From the NCBI GenBank assembly GCA_902494875.1, contig CABUUO010000016.1:1-27990 (forward strand): DNA of 27,990 nucleotides. Reading direction: 5' to 3'. The notes below the pieces were generated by a model, which was not told where the DNA came from, made no database searches, and saw only the letters and a program-made list of their open reading frames with translations. This DNA comes from an uncultured Pseudomonadota bacterium. GTDB lineage: Bacteria; Pseudomonadota; Alphaproteobacteria; RF32; CAG-239. Of this stretch, positions 16,716-23,561 are shown piece after piece. Positions within the stretch are counted from its first letter, which is position 1, and each line of letters starts with the position of its first letter. The translations under genes and the position numbers were made by a program.

Positions 16716-16743
16716 TCATTCAAAACCAATCGGTCGGTATTTT

Positions 16744-16835
16744 TGTTACACTTTTTTGACAATTGCGTCAAAATACAAAAATTCGCGAAATTCGACAAAA
16801 ATACAATTGCTTTTTCTGTTTTTTTATGATAAAGT
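16744..16835 (+). promoter_or_regulatory. Upstream region of protein B gene, shared with protein A gene
   Basis: This stretch carries TGTTACA, GACAAAA, ATTG-CTTTTTCTGT and TATGAT in the same order as the region before protein A (13144-13214), with 20 extra base pairs. It also has TTGAC-6 nt-GTCAA (16756-16771). A promoter could be TTGCTT (16807-16812), 17 bp, TAAAGT (16830-16835); the exact -10 is uncertain. Confidence 0.4.
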
Positions 16836-16882
16836 ACAGACAATTCTAGTAGATAAAGGATTTTTTAGGGGGAATTAAAAAA

Positions 16883-18385
16883 ATGGTACGCGATTTCAAA
16901 AAGATGACAAAAGACGAGCTGAAAGCGGTTCTGACCAGTCAGGAACTGGCGGTTATGACTGTGGCCGAACTGACCAGACTGCGTAAGGCGGCTCAGGATG
17001 CCGGTCTTGATGATGCGGCTCTGAAAGACAATTTGTCCATTGCCATCAACAATCGCACTTGCGAAGACATTCAAAATTCGGATAAATATACGGCTCATGA
17101 AAAGAAACTGGCCAAAAATTATCGTGACGAATATAACAACGAAATCAAACTGGCAGCCGTAAAACGCAAAGCCAGAATGGACGGCGGAAAATTCATTTTT
17201 GCCGATTTGACCAAAGGCGAGATGGATCTTCTGATGGCTTCCGGCGTTTCCATGAATGATATTGTTCTGGAAAATGCAGAGAAAAACGAAAAAATTTCCG
17301 GAATTGTCGGCGCTCTGAAAGACAATGCTGTCAAACGCGAGGCCGCCCTTGATAAAAAAGCCCGTCTTGAAGAAGAGAAAAACAAATATCGTGCCGGTTT
17401 GGTTAACGTCGACCGGAACGGTGATACTGACAATAAAACTTTTGTCGCTACGCCGGAAATGTTTCGTGCTGCGGAAAATGAGCAGAAAAAAGACGGTAAA
17501 ACTTTCGTTGCTCCGGTTGTCCTGAACAATCAGGAACCGGAAAAAGAAAAGAACAACAAAGGCAGAACGGCCGTCGGTATTGTTCCTGTTAACGGCGGTT
17601 CCGGCAATGGCGGAAATTCCGCTTCTGCGTCGGCACAGCCCGCCAAAAAGGAGGGTTTTTGGAGACGCACTTGGGATAAGCTGAAAAAGCCGCTGTTGTA
17701 TGTCGCGATTACCGCTACAGCTCTGTTTGGCGTCAAACAGTGCAACGACAAACAGAAAGAAGATATGAAAAAGGATCTGCTTGAAACCGTAGAGGAGAAA
17801 ATAAAAGCGAATATTTCCTGTGATCCGTGCGAAGGTCTGGATATGCTCAATGCCCGGGTTGACAGTCTCGAGCAAAAAATTGAGGACGGCCGTTGCAAAT
17901 GCAATGAGAAAAAAGCGTCGGTTCGCAAGAAAACTCCGGTAAAAGGGCAGGTCAGAAAGGCTAAACCGATTATCCTGCCTGGCGATACTATTAAGGGTGA
18001 TCCGATTTATGTTCCGGGAGACACCATTAAAGGTGAAACGGTTATCATCCCCGGCGACACGATTAAAGGCGCACCTGTTTATGTTCCGGGTGATACCGTC
18101 AGGGGCAAGAAACGCATTGCCATTAATTTGGAACAGGGTCACAAGGAGCATAACGAATATGAGGAAGCCGCTTCCGCAAACAAAGGTAAAGTGGTTGCCG
18201 CCAGAAAGAAAATTGAAGAAAACAAGCAAAAGACCCTTCAGGCCGCCGGTGAAGAAAAAGGACCGGGTGTCGTGGTCGAACGCGTTGCCGTTAACCTGAA
18301 TTCGGAGAAAGGAAAGGGCAAAACGGCTCAGACCGCAGCGACCGACTTTTATATGGCGCTCAACAACCTTGGTCGCAGCGAATAA
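16883..18385 (+). CDS. Uncharacterised membrane protein B with PGDT repeats
   Basis: Not recognised. Order of parts in the 500 residues: a charged helical N-terminus (1-170) likely cytoplasmic, TFVATPEMFRAA (186-197) resembling a motif of protein A, a Gly/Ser/Asn linker (230-255), a basic stop then one membrane helix (about 270-286), a short coiled coil bracketed by cysteines (CDPC 313-316; CKC 338-340), four exact 12-residue repeats around PGDTIKG (363-410), and a basic tail. Positive residues before the helix predict N-in, C-out, so the repeats and cysteines would be periplasmic. RIAINLEQG (411-419) resembles the C-terminus of protein C. The start has GGGGGA about 10 nt upstream. Preceded by its own candidate promoter and followed by a strong terminator. 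Confidence 0.85.
   Translation: MVRDFKKMTKDELKAVLTSQELAVMTVAELTRLRKAAQDAGLDDAALKDNLSIAINNRTCEDIQNSDKYTAHEKKLAKNYRDEYNNEIKLAAVKRKARMDGGKFIFADLTKGEMDLLMASGVSMNDIVLENAEKNEKISGIVGALKDNAVKREAALDKKARLEEEKNKYRAGLVNVDRNGDTDNKTFVATPEMFRAAENEQKKDGKTFVAPVVLNNQEPEKEKNNKGRTAVGIVPVNGGSGNGGNSASASAQPAKKEGFWRRTWDKLKKPLLYVAITATALFGVKQCNDKQKEDMKKDLLETVEEKIKANISCDPCEGLDMLNARVDSLEQKIEDGRCKCNEKKASVRKKTPVKGQVRKAKPIILPGDTIKGDPIYVPGDTIKGETVIIPGDTIKGAPVYVPGDTVRGKKRIAINLEQGHKEHNEYEEAASANKGKVVAARKKIEENKQKTLQAAGEEKGPGVVVERVAVNLNSEKGKGKTAQTAATDFYMALNNLGRSE
17969..18112 (+). repeat. Four tandem 36-bp units encoding PGDT repeats
   Basis: Four in-frame 12-residue units, each with P-G-D-T-[IV]-[KR]-G. Units 1 and 3 start with II(L/I), units 2 and 4 with (I/V)YV, so the array looks like a doubled 24-residue block. 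The DNA copies differ mainly at third positions, so selection has kept the peptide while the DNA drifted. Confidence 0.9.
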
Positions 18386-18392
18386 CAGTTAT

Positions 18393-18426
18393 TGCCGCAG
18401 CCTCTGCACCGGTTGCGGCATTTTTT
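18393..18426 (+). terminator. Strong intrinsic terminator between genes B and C
   Basis: Arms 18393-18402 and 18411-18420 pair over ten positions (one G-U) with an eight-base loop, followed by TTTTTT. It lies 7 nt past the stop of B and 40 nt before the start of C. Confidence 0.88.
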
Positions 18427-18466
18427 CTGCCCGGACGGCTGATAATATAATTTTAGGAGAACAGAT

Positions 18467-19357
18467 ATGGCTCAGGTAAAGAAAGTATTCAAAAAAGGCG
18501 CTTTTGTAGGAATTGCGGCACTGTTGCTGTCTGCCAATCCCAAAGAAGCCAGGGCTCAGGACACTGTCAGAGCCAAAACCGAAGTCTTTGACCTGAAAAA
18601 AGCCTCCGAAAGCGAGAAAAAGGTATATAAGGCCATGGTCGATCTCCTGTCTTTCAAATTTACGCCTGAAGCCGCAGCGGAAAAAGCCGGCAAGATTATG
18701 TCGGAATCTCGTCGTTTTGACAAGCCGGAATCGGCTCAGACCTTTATTCGCGTTTCCGTAGAAAAAAACATGGGTAAAGAATATTACTATGATTTGCAGA
18801 CTGCGCGCGAAAAGGTGCGGGCTTCGTCAACGGAGGTTCGCGGCGACACGGTCATTGAACGCAGCACCACCATTGACAAACTGGGAACGGTTTCGAGCGA
18901 AAAAGTGATGACTCCGACACAAACGAGAGAAAAAACCGTCATTTCGGGAACATTCAGCATTCTCAAGCTGACCCCGGAAGAACGCAAAGAATATGATAAG
19001 ATTGTCAATAAGCTGAAAGTGGCGAACAAACTGCGGAAGAAAAGCGATATCGGCAGTCAGGCTATTGCACAGACCGTCTTTATGAATCCGGATCGGGAAA
19101 AAGCCTTAAAGCTTTATACCGGCAAAATTCAGTTCCGGGATGTCGACGAGAAAAGTTTTGTTGCTTTCAATCCTGATACCGGCGAAGGAAAAATTTTTGC
19201 TCCCAAGAGCGAGCATAAGAAAATTTTCAACGAGATAAAGAAAGCCGGCGGTATTCCGCAATATATAGAGCTCGGCGCTTCGGACAAACAGGCCGTGACC
19301 GCTAAAGCGGGCAAAACCGGAACCCGTCGGGCCATAAATTTGAATGAGGGACGTTAA
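18467..19357 (+). CDS. Uncharacterised periplasmic protein C
   Basis: Not recognised. A classical signal peptide (residues 1-30: basic start, hydrophobic GAFVGIAALLLSA, cleavage at ARA before QD) predicts export by Sec; there is no lipobox or second membrane helix. The mature part is basic and mostly helical. Residues about 48-95 and 169-217 resemble each other weakly (both EKK or ERK, then Y, MV or IV, and L at matching spacing), perhaps an old duplication. RGDTVIERS (125-133) and the terminal RRAINLNEGR echo the PGDTVRG and RIAINLEQG of protein B. AGGAGA 6 nt before the ATG is a good ribosome site. It follows B after a strong terminator, so needs read-through or its own promoter. Ends at a bidirectional terminator shared with alr. 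Confidence 0.85.
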   Translation: MAQVKKVFKKGAFVGIAALLLSANPKEARAQDTVRAKTEVFDLKKASESEKKVYKAMVDLLSFKFTPEAAAEKAGKIMSESRRFDKPESAQTFIRVSVEKNMGKEYYYDLQTAREKVRASSTEVRGDTVIERSTTIDKLGTVSSEKVMTPTQTREKTVISGTFSILKLTPEERKEYDKIVNKLKVANKLRKKSDIGSQAIAQTVFMNPDREKALKLYTGKIQFRDVDEKSFVAFNPDTGEGKIFAPKSEHKKIFNEIKKAGGIPQYIELGASDKQAVTAKAGKTGTRRAINLNEGR

Positions 19358-19358
19358 T

Positions 19359-19384
19359 AAAAAGCCGCTGGAAAGCGGCTTTTT
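19359..19384. terminator. Bidirectional terminator between gene C and alr
   Basis: AAAAAGCCGCT (19359-19369) and AGCGGCTTTTT (19374-19384), perfect eleven pairs with loop GGAA. The T-runs on both strands serve the two convergent genes. Confidence 0.93.
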
Positions 19385-19385
19385 A

Positions 19386-20474
19386 TTATGCGGTGTATTT
19401 GCGGATGTAACGCGTGTTTTTGCCGACCCTTGACAATATCTCGTAAGATATGGTTCCGGCATCGCGTCCCATGTCGTCCAAAGTGTAAAAATCATCGGCG
19501 AGAAAAGCCAGATCTCCGACTTTCAGCCCTTCTACGTTAGTCACGTCGCAGATGATGTTGTCCATGGAAATGCGACCGATGATCCGCGCTTCGCTGAGCT
19601 TGCCGAGCGTTTTAAAAAAGATTTTGCCGACATTTGAAAGCGAACGCGGAATGCCGTCGCCGTAACCGATGGAAACAATGGCGATTTTGCGCGGAGAATT
19701 GGCGCGGTAGGTTGCCGAATAGCCGACAAACTCCCCGGTCGGCAAATCTTCAATCTGCAATACCGGCGCTTTGATGTAAACCACGTTTTCCATTTGGTTT
19801 TCGCGGTAAGGAGCGGTATTTATGCCATACATTGCCGCCCCGAGCCGAACCATGTCCTGCTGAAAGTCGCGCCCGAGAAAAACGCCGTCGGAGGCCGAAA
19901 GCGAAGCAGGAAGCTTGGAAAAATATTTTTCTTTCAGTCGGGTAAAGTTTTCCAGCTGGTGCTTGTTCATAAAGTGGTCTTTTTCGTCGCCGCAGGCCAA
20001 ATGAGACATCACCATGCCAAACATTTGCCGGTCGGCATCACTCAGAGCTTCCAGTTCTTTTTCGCGGAAACCCAGACGATTCAGCCCGGTTTCGATATGA
20101 ATGACCGGTTTGATTTCCTCAATGCGGTGTTCTTTCCAAAAGGCCAGCATTTCCGGAGAAGAAATGACCGGAACCAGTTTCAGTTTTTGAAAGGTTTCCA
20201 GACTGTCTTCGCCAATGCCCTGCAGAACATAAATTTCGGCGTCGGGAACCAGGCTCTTAATCCTTTCACCCTCAACGGCATGAGCCACGAAAAAGTGGCG
20301 GCAGTGCGCCTTGTCATATAGTGTTTTGGCCACGATTTTGGCGTCAAGCCCGTAAGCGTCGTCTTTAACCACGGCTGTCGGTGTTGAATCAGCCGCCAGC
20401 TTTTGCAGCAGTCGGTAATTGTTAACCAGATGATTTAAGTTTATTTCTAAAATTGGTCTTGTCAAAATACTCAT
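19386..20474 (-). CDS. alr: Alanine racemase
   Basis: PLP-dependent enzyme that interconverts L- and D-alanine for peptidoglycan synthesis. The PLP lysine is K37 in AVVKDDAYG (the family usually reads VVKxxAYG), the catalytic tyrosine is in VGYSATYRA (Y252), and HIETGLNRLG, MSHLA, RLGAAMYGI, IGYGDGIPR and RISMDN are all present. Length 362 is normal and there is no signal peptide, so cytoplasmic. The start at 20474 gives the expected TRPILEINLNHL N-terminus. It is divergent from the TatD-family gene across 51 bp and convergent with gene C. D-alanine made here is the product that the ddpX dipeptidase would also release. Confidence 0.96.
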   Translation of the reverse strand: MSILTRPILEINLNHLVNNYRLLQKLAADSTPTAVVKDDAYGLDAKIVAKTLYDKAHCRHFFVAHAVEGERIKSLVPDAEIYVLQGIGEDSLETFQKLKLVPVISSPEMLAFWKEHRIEEIKPVIHIETGLNRLGFREKELEALSDADRQMFGMVMSHLACGDEKDHFMNKHQLENFTRLKEKYFSKLPASLSASDGVFLGRDFQQDMVRLGAAMYGINTAPYRENQMENVVYIKAPVLQIEDLPTGEFVGYSATYRANSPRKIAIVSIGYGDGIPRSLSNVGKIFFKTLGKLSEARIIGRISMDNIICDVTNVEGLKVGDLAFLADDFYTLDDMGRDAGTISYEILSRVGKNTRYIRKYTA

Positions 20475-20525
20475 AACTAACTAAAATCCCTTTCTAATTC
20501 CAATATTTCGCTAAGGAAATTTTTT

Positions 20526-21263
20526 ATGCAGTTTATCGACACTCATATCCATTTGCAAGATTATAAACGGAAATGTGCAACGGATATTGTCGCTGCGGCT
20601 CAGACTGCCGGTGTCGAAAAAATGGTCTGTGCCGCTGTCCGGGAACAAGACTGGGAACGGTTGGCCGCCTTTGCGCGCGATTTCCCCGGAAAAGTGCTTC
20701 CCGCTTTCGGCCTTCACCCGTGGTATGTTTCCGAACGGAAAGACGGCTGGGAAGAACGGCTGGAAACTTTTTTGCGGCGCTTTCCGCAGGCCTTGGTCGG
20801 AGAGGCGGGACTGGACCGTGTCCGCGATGAAAACGCCGAGCCCCAGAATCTGATTTTCAGACGTCATGCCGCGTTGGCGGTGAAGTATCGACGGCCGTTG
20901 ATTGTTCATGCGGTTAAGGCTCAAAACTGGTTGGAAAACTGTTGGACGGATATGCCCGCTAAATTTGTCCTTCATTCTTACAGCGGCAAAAAAGAATTGC
21001 TGAAACAGGCGGTGAAACGCGGCGGCTACATTTCTTTTTCGCCGTCGGTTTTAAAATATGCCGATTGCCGGGAGCTTGTCGGTGCGGTGCCGTCGGAGCG
21101 TCTCTTGCTGGAAACCGACGGGCCTTTCCGCGGCGATGAAAATATTGCCTCAGACGCTGTTCCTCAGTTGGCCTGTCGGCTGGCGGCAATGCTTAATCGG
21201 GCGCCGGAAGAATTTTCCGCCCGCGTATATCAAAATTCATTGGAGTTCATCAAGCCATGGTAG
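20526..21263 (+). CDS. TatD-family metal-dependent hydrolase
   Basis: Amidohydrolase-fold TatD family, typically DNA exonuclease or quality-control hydrolases. Metal-ligand motifs are intact: DTHIHL (H7, H9), GEAGLD (with the bridging Glu), PLIVHAVKA, LHSYSG and LETDGP (catalytic Asp). At 245 residues it is slightly shorter than E. coli TatD (260), close to the YjjV subgroup. The start follows TAAGGA and is fixed by the family N-terminus. The 3' end overlaps the tcdA start by 7 bp, so the two are coupled. The exact substrate cannot be read from the sequence, so I give no symbol. Confidence 0.9.
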   Translation: MQFIDTHIHLQDYKRKCATDIVAAAQTAGVEKMVCAAVREQDWERLAAFARDFPGKVLPAFGLHPWYVSERKDGWEERLETFLRRFPQALVGEAGLDRVRDENAEPQNLIFRRHAALAVKYRRPLIVHAVKAQNWLENCWTDMPAKFVLHSYSGKKELLKQAVKRGGYISFSPSVLKYADCRELVGAVPSERLLLETDGPFRGDENIASDAVPQLACRLAAMLNRAPEEFSARVYQNSLEFIKPW

Positions 21264-22009
21264 ATGAAAGATTCTTGCGCACGTCGCTGCTGTTGGGAGA
21301 AGACGGGCTGCGTCGTCTCCAAAATTCTTCGGTCATGATTGTCGGGCTCGGTGCCGTAGGCGGCTATGCTTTGGAGGCAGTTGCCCGTGCCGGTGTCGGA
21401 CATTTGATTTTGGTTGACTTTGACCGCTTTGAGCTTACCAATGTCAATCGCCAGATATTGGCGTTGACCTCATCCGTAGGGCGGAAAAAGACCGATGTCG
21501 CCCGGGAACGCGTTGCTGAAATCAATCCTGCCTGCCGGGTGGAAACATTTGATATGTTCGTCAATGCCGATACGCTGCCGCAGTTGCTGAATCTCAAGGC
21601 GGATTATGTAATTGATGCCATAGACGCGCTAAATCCCAAATGCTGTTTAATCGAAGCGCTTTATCAGGACGGTATTCCGTTTATTTCTTCCATGGGAGCG
21701 GCGCTGCGGTCCGATCCCGCGTGCGTTCGCTGCGGACGCCTGAGCGACACCAGAAATTGCAGCCTTTCGAAGTTTGTTCGCAAGCGTCTTCGCAAACGCG
21801 GCATTGATCTCAGAAAAATAAACTGCGTTTTTTCCGACGAGCAGATATCTCTGCCCGCAGGGGCAATTGCGGAAAGCGGGGACGCAGAGAATGAAAACAA
21901 CGGCCGCAAACGCGCGGCACTGGGGTCTCTGCCGACCATAACCGCCATCTTCGGACTAACGGCGGCCAATTATGTCATCAAGGCTCTGGCCGCGGCGCCG
22001 AAGGCTTAA
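21257..22009 (+). CDS. tcdA: tRNA threonylcarbamoyladenosine dehydratase (TcdA/CsdL)
   Basis: E1-like ThiF-fold enzyme that uses ATP to cyclise t6A37 in tRNA to ct6A. Nucleotide-binding GLGAVGG (30-36), DFDRFELTNVNRQ (54-66) with the Asp and Arg contacts, and NPKC / DAIDAL are the family features. The tail RKRLRKRGIDLRKINCVFSDE matches the KLRxRLK...CVFSxE signature that separates TcdA from ThiF and MoeB; the adenylate-transfer cysteine of true E1 enzymes is not needed. Full length at 250 residues. Overlaps the TatD-family stop by 7 bp, so both are on one message. Confidence 0.9.
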   Translation: MVDERFLRTSLLLGEDGLRRLQNSSVMIVGLGAVGGYALEAVARAGVGHLILVDFDRFELTNVNRQILALTSSVGRKKTDVARERVAEINPACRVETFDMFVNADTLPQLLNLKADYVIDAIDALNPKCCLIEALYQDGIPFISSMGAALRSDPACVRCGRLSDTRNCSLSKFVRKRLRKRGIDLRKINCVFSDEQISLPAGAIAESGDAENENNGRKRAALGSLPTITAIFGLTAANYVIKALAAAPKA

Positions 22010-22106
22010 AAAGCAGCTTAAAACTCGGTTTATTTGCTTGATATGAAAAAAGAATTAGCATAATTTTAAACATATTGAAAAAATTTTTAATATTGGGAAT
22101 AAAATA

Positions 22107-22973
22107 ATGAAAATGATAAAACCCATCGTCAATATTTCCAAAATTATTGATAATTTTGACGCTGTTGTCGTCGGTTTATACGGCGTATTGACCGATGGTG
22201 CCGGCATAAAGTCTGAGGCGCAGGATGCCTTGATTCGTATGAAAAAAGCCGGAAAGAAAGTCATTCTGCTGACAAATTCGTCCATGCGCGTCGCTGCTCT
22301 GGCCTCTTGGCTGCATGAAAACAAAGTTCCCGTCGCTTTGTTTGATTCCGTTGTTTCTGCCGGCGAAATTCTGCATCATCGTCTAAAGGTTCGCAACGGG
22401 GAATACGCCGCCGTCGGAACCGCCTATTACAAAATCGGCGATGCTGCCGCGACCGGAATTTTTTCAGGACTTGACTATCAGCCGGCGGAAGAAATGACCA
22501 AGTCCGACTTTCTTTATATGGGCGGTGTCGCCGATGCCGAAGACACGGTAGATACCTACCGCCCGCTGCTGGAACATGCCGCCGGTTTGGGTATTCCTCT
22601 GGTCTGTGCCGGAAATGATACTTCCAGCTACTGTGCCGGAAAAGTCTGCGTCGCTCCCGGTGCCGTCGCCGAACAGTATGCCGTTCTGGGCGGAAAAATC
22701 ATTACGGTAGGCAAGCCCGATGCCAAAATTATGGAATATGCCCTGGCAGATTTTGAAGATGTTAAAAAAGAGCGGATTTTGTTGATTGGCGACAATATGA
22801 CCACTGACATTAAGGGGGCCAATCTGTATGGAATTTCCAGCGCGCTGATTTCCAAAGGCGTACATGTTAATTTTCTGGGCGAGGGATATATTCCCGACGT
22901 TGCCAAAACCCGGGAATTGGCTATTAATTTTGACACTTATCCCGATTTTGTCATCTCCAATCTGCGCTGGTAA
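22107..22973 (+). CDS. HAD class IIA (NagD-like) protein lacking the nucleophilic Asp
   Basis: Matches the alphaproteobacterial class IIA HAD family (TIGR01459-type, near NagD). Motif II LLTNSS (54-59), the motif III lysine in VGKPDAKIMEYAL, and motif IV LLIGDNMTTDIKGA are intact. Motif I should read DxWGVxHDG, but here it is GLYGVLTDG (23-31): the nucleophile is glycine (GGT codon), while the second Asp (D30) remains. The frame is undisturbed and the cap is complete at 288 residues, so this is not decay but probably a non-catalytic or altered family member. AT-rich 97 bp upstream hold TTGCTT (22034) and CATAAT (22059), a weak promoter. The next gene starts 6 nt after its stop. Confidence 0.85.
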   Translation: MKMIKPIVNISKIIDNFDAVVVGLYGVLTDGAGIKSEAQDALIRMKKAGKKVILLTNSSMRVAALASWLHENKVPVALFDSVVSAGEILHHRLKVRNGEYAAVGTAYYKIGDAAATGIFSGLDYQPAEEMTKSDFLYMGGVADAEDTVDTYRPLLEHAAGLGIPLVCAGNDTSSYCAGKVCVAPGAVAEQYAVLGGKIITVGKPDAKIMEYALADFEDVKKERILLIGDNMTTDIKGANLYGISSALISKGVHVNFLGEGYIPDVAKTRELAINFDTYPDFVISNLRW

Positions 22974-22979
22974 GAACCA

Positions 22980-23561
22980 ATGAAGAAAAAGCTCTATGTC
23001 GTTACGATTGCGGTTGCCTGTCTGATTTTGCTGTTTGCCGCTTATGCCGCCTATACCTATACGGAAGACGGGTTCGCGCCGGTTTATCCGAATGGTGTTG
23101 TCTCTCAGTCCCGGGAAATTTCTGCGGAAGAGCTGCGGGCTTTCCTCAAAACCTGGAACCGCTATCTGGCGGAAGGGATGGATAAGGTCGGCTGCCCTCA
23201 GGTTTCAATGACGGCGTCGTCTTCGTTGAAAGAGGCCAACCCCAAAGTAACGACGTGGCTTGAACGCAAAAGGTGGGACGCCGATCGCTTCTTTTACATA
23301 GAAACCAGATTGCGCGCCATCGTTTCTACTATAAAAAAAGATGAGTTTATTGTCAGAAACAATAAAATGATTTTGGAGCAGGCCAAAAACAGCAACGATA
23401 TTGATGTGTCCGAAAGTCTGATTAAATATGCCGACGAACAATACAAAAAACTGAATGTCGAAAAAATATCGGCGGCCGAACGAGCCATGGTTACCGCGCA
23501 GTTCGATGAAATCGTCGGTCTGTTGCAGGGCGCTTCTTCGGCGAAAGACGGAACTAATTAG
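22980..23561 (+). CDS. Small membrane-anchored protein of unknown function
   Basis: Unrecognised, 193 residues. Residues 4-26 form a hydrophobic helix after a KKK start (MKKKLYVVTIAVACLILLFA), so either an uncleaved anchor or signal peptide; the cysteine at 14 is inside the helix and lacks a proper lipobox. The rest is soluble and mostly helical (about 45-190), probably periplasmic. It begins 6 nt after the HAD gene and is likely on the same message. Its last 8 bp overlap the convergent uup gene. Codon use matches its neighbours. Confidence 0.75.
   Translation: MKKKLYVVTIAVACLILLFAAYAAYTYTEDGFAPVYPNGVVSQSREISAEELRAFLKTWNRYLAEGMDKVGCPQVSMTASSSLKEANPKVTTWLERKRWDADRFFYIETRLRAIVSTIKKDEFIVRNNKMILEQAKNSNDIDVSESLIKYADEQYKKLNVEKISAAERAMVTAQFDEIVGLLQGASSAKDGTN

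Noticed and set aside
16865..18229. 454-codon minus-strand frame opposite gene B
   Set aside because: The plus-strand gene has a ribosome site, a membrane helix, an in-frame peptide repeat with synonymous drift and a terminator; the opposite frame is Phe/Ile/Asn-rich and repetitive.
18446..18451. Perfect TATAAT before gene C taken as its promoter
   Set aside because: The resulting start would fall at about 18458, inside the ribosome site, and no good -35 lies 16-18 bp upstream.
20509..20517. Third copy of the CGCTAAG element
   Set aside because: Only the first seven bases match, and they are part of the TAAGGA ribosome site of the TatD-family gene.
22031..22048. Similarity of TTATTTGCTT-ATATGAAA here and at 26493-26510 as a shared promoter
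   Set aside because: The downstream -10 candidates lie at different distances and one copy has an extra base; in AT-rich DNA this may be chance.
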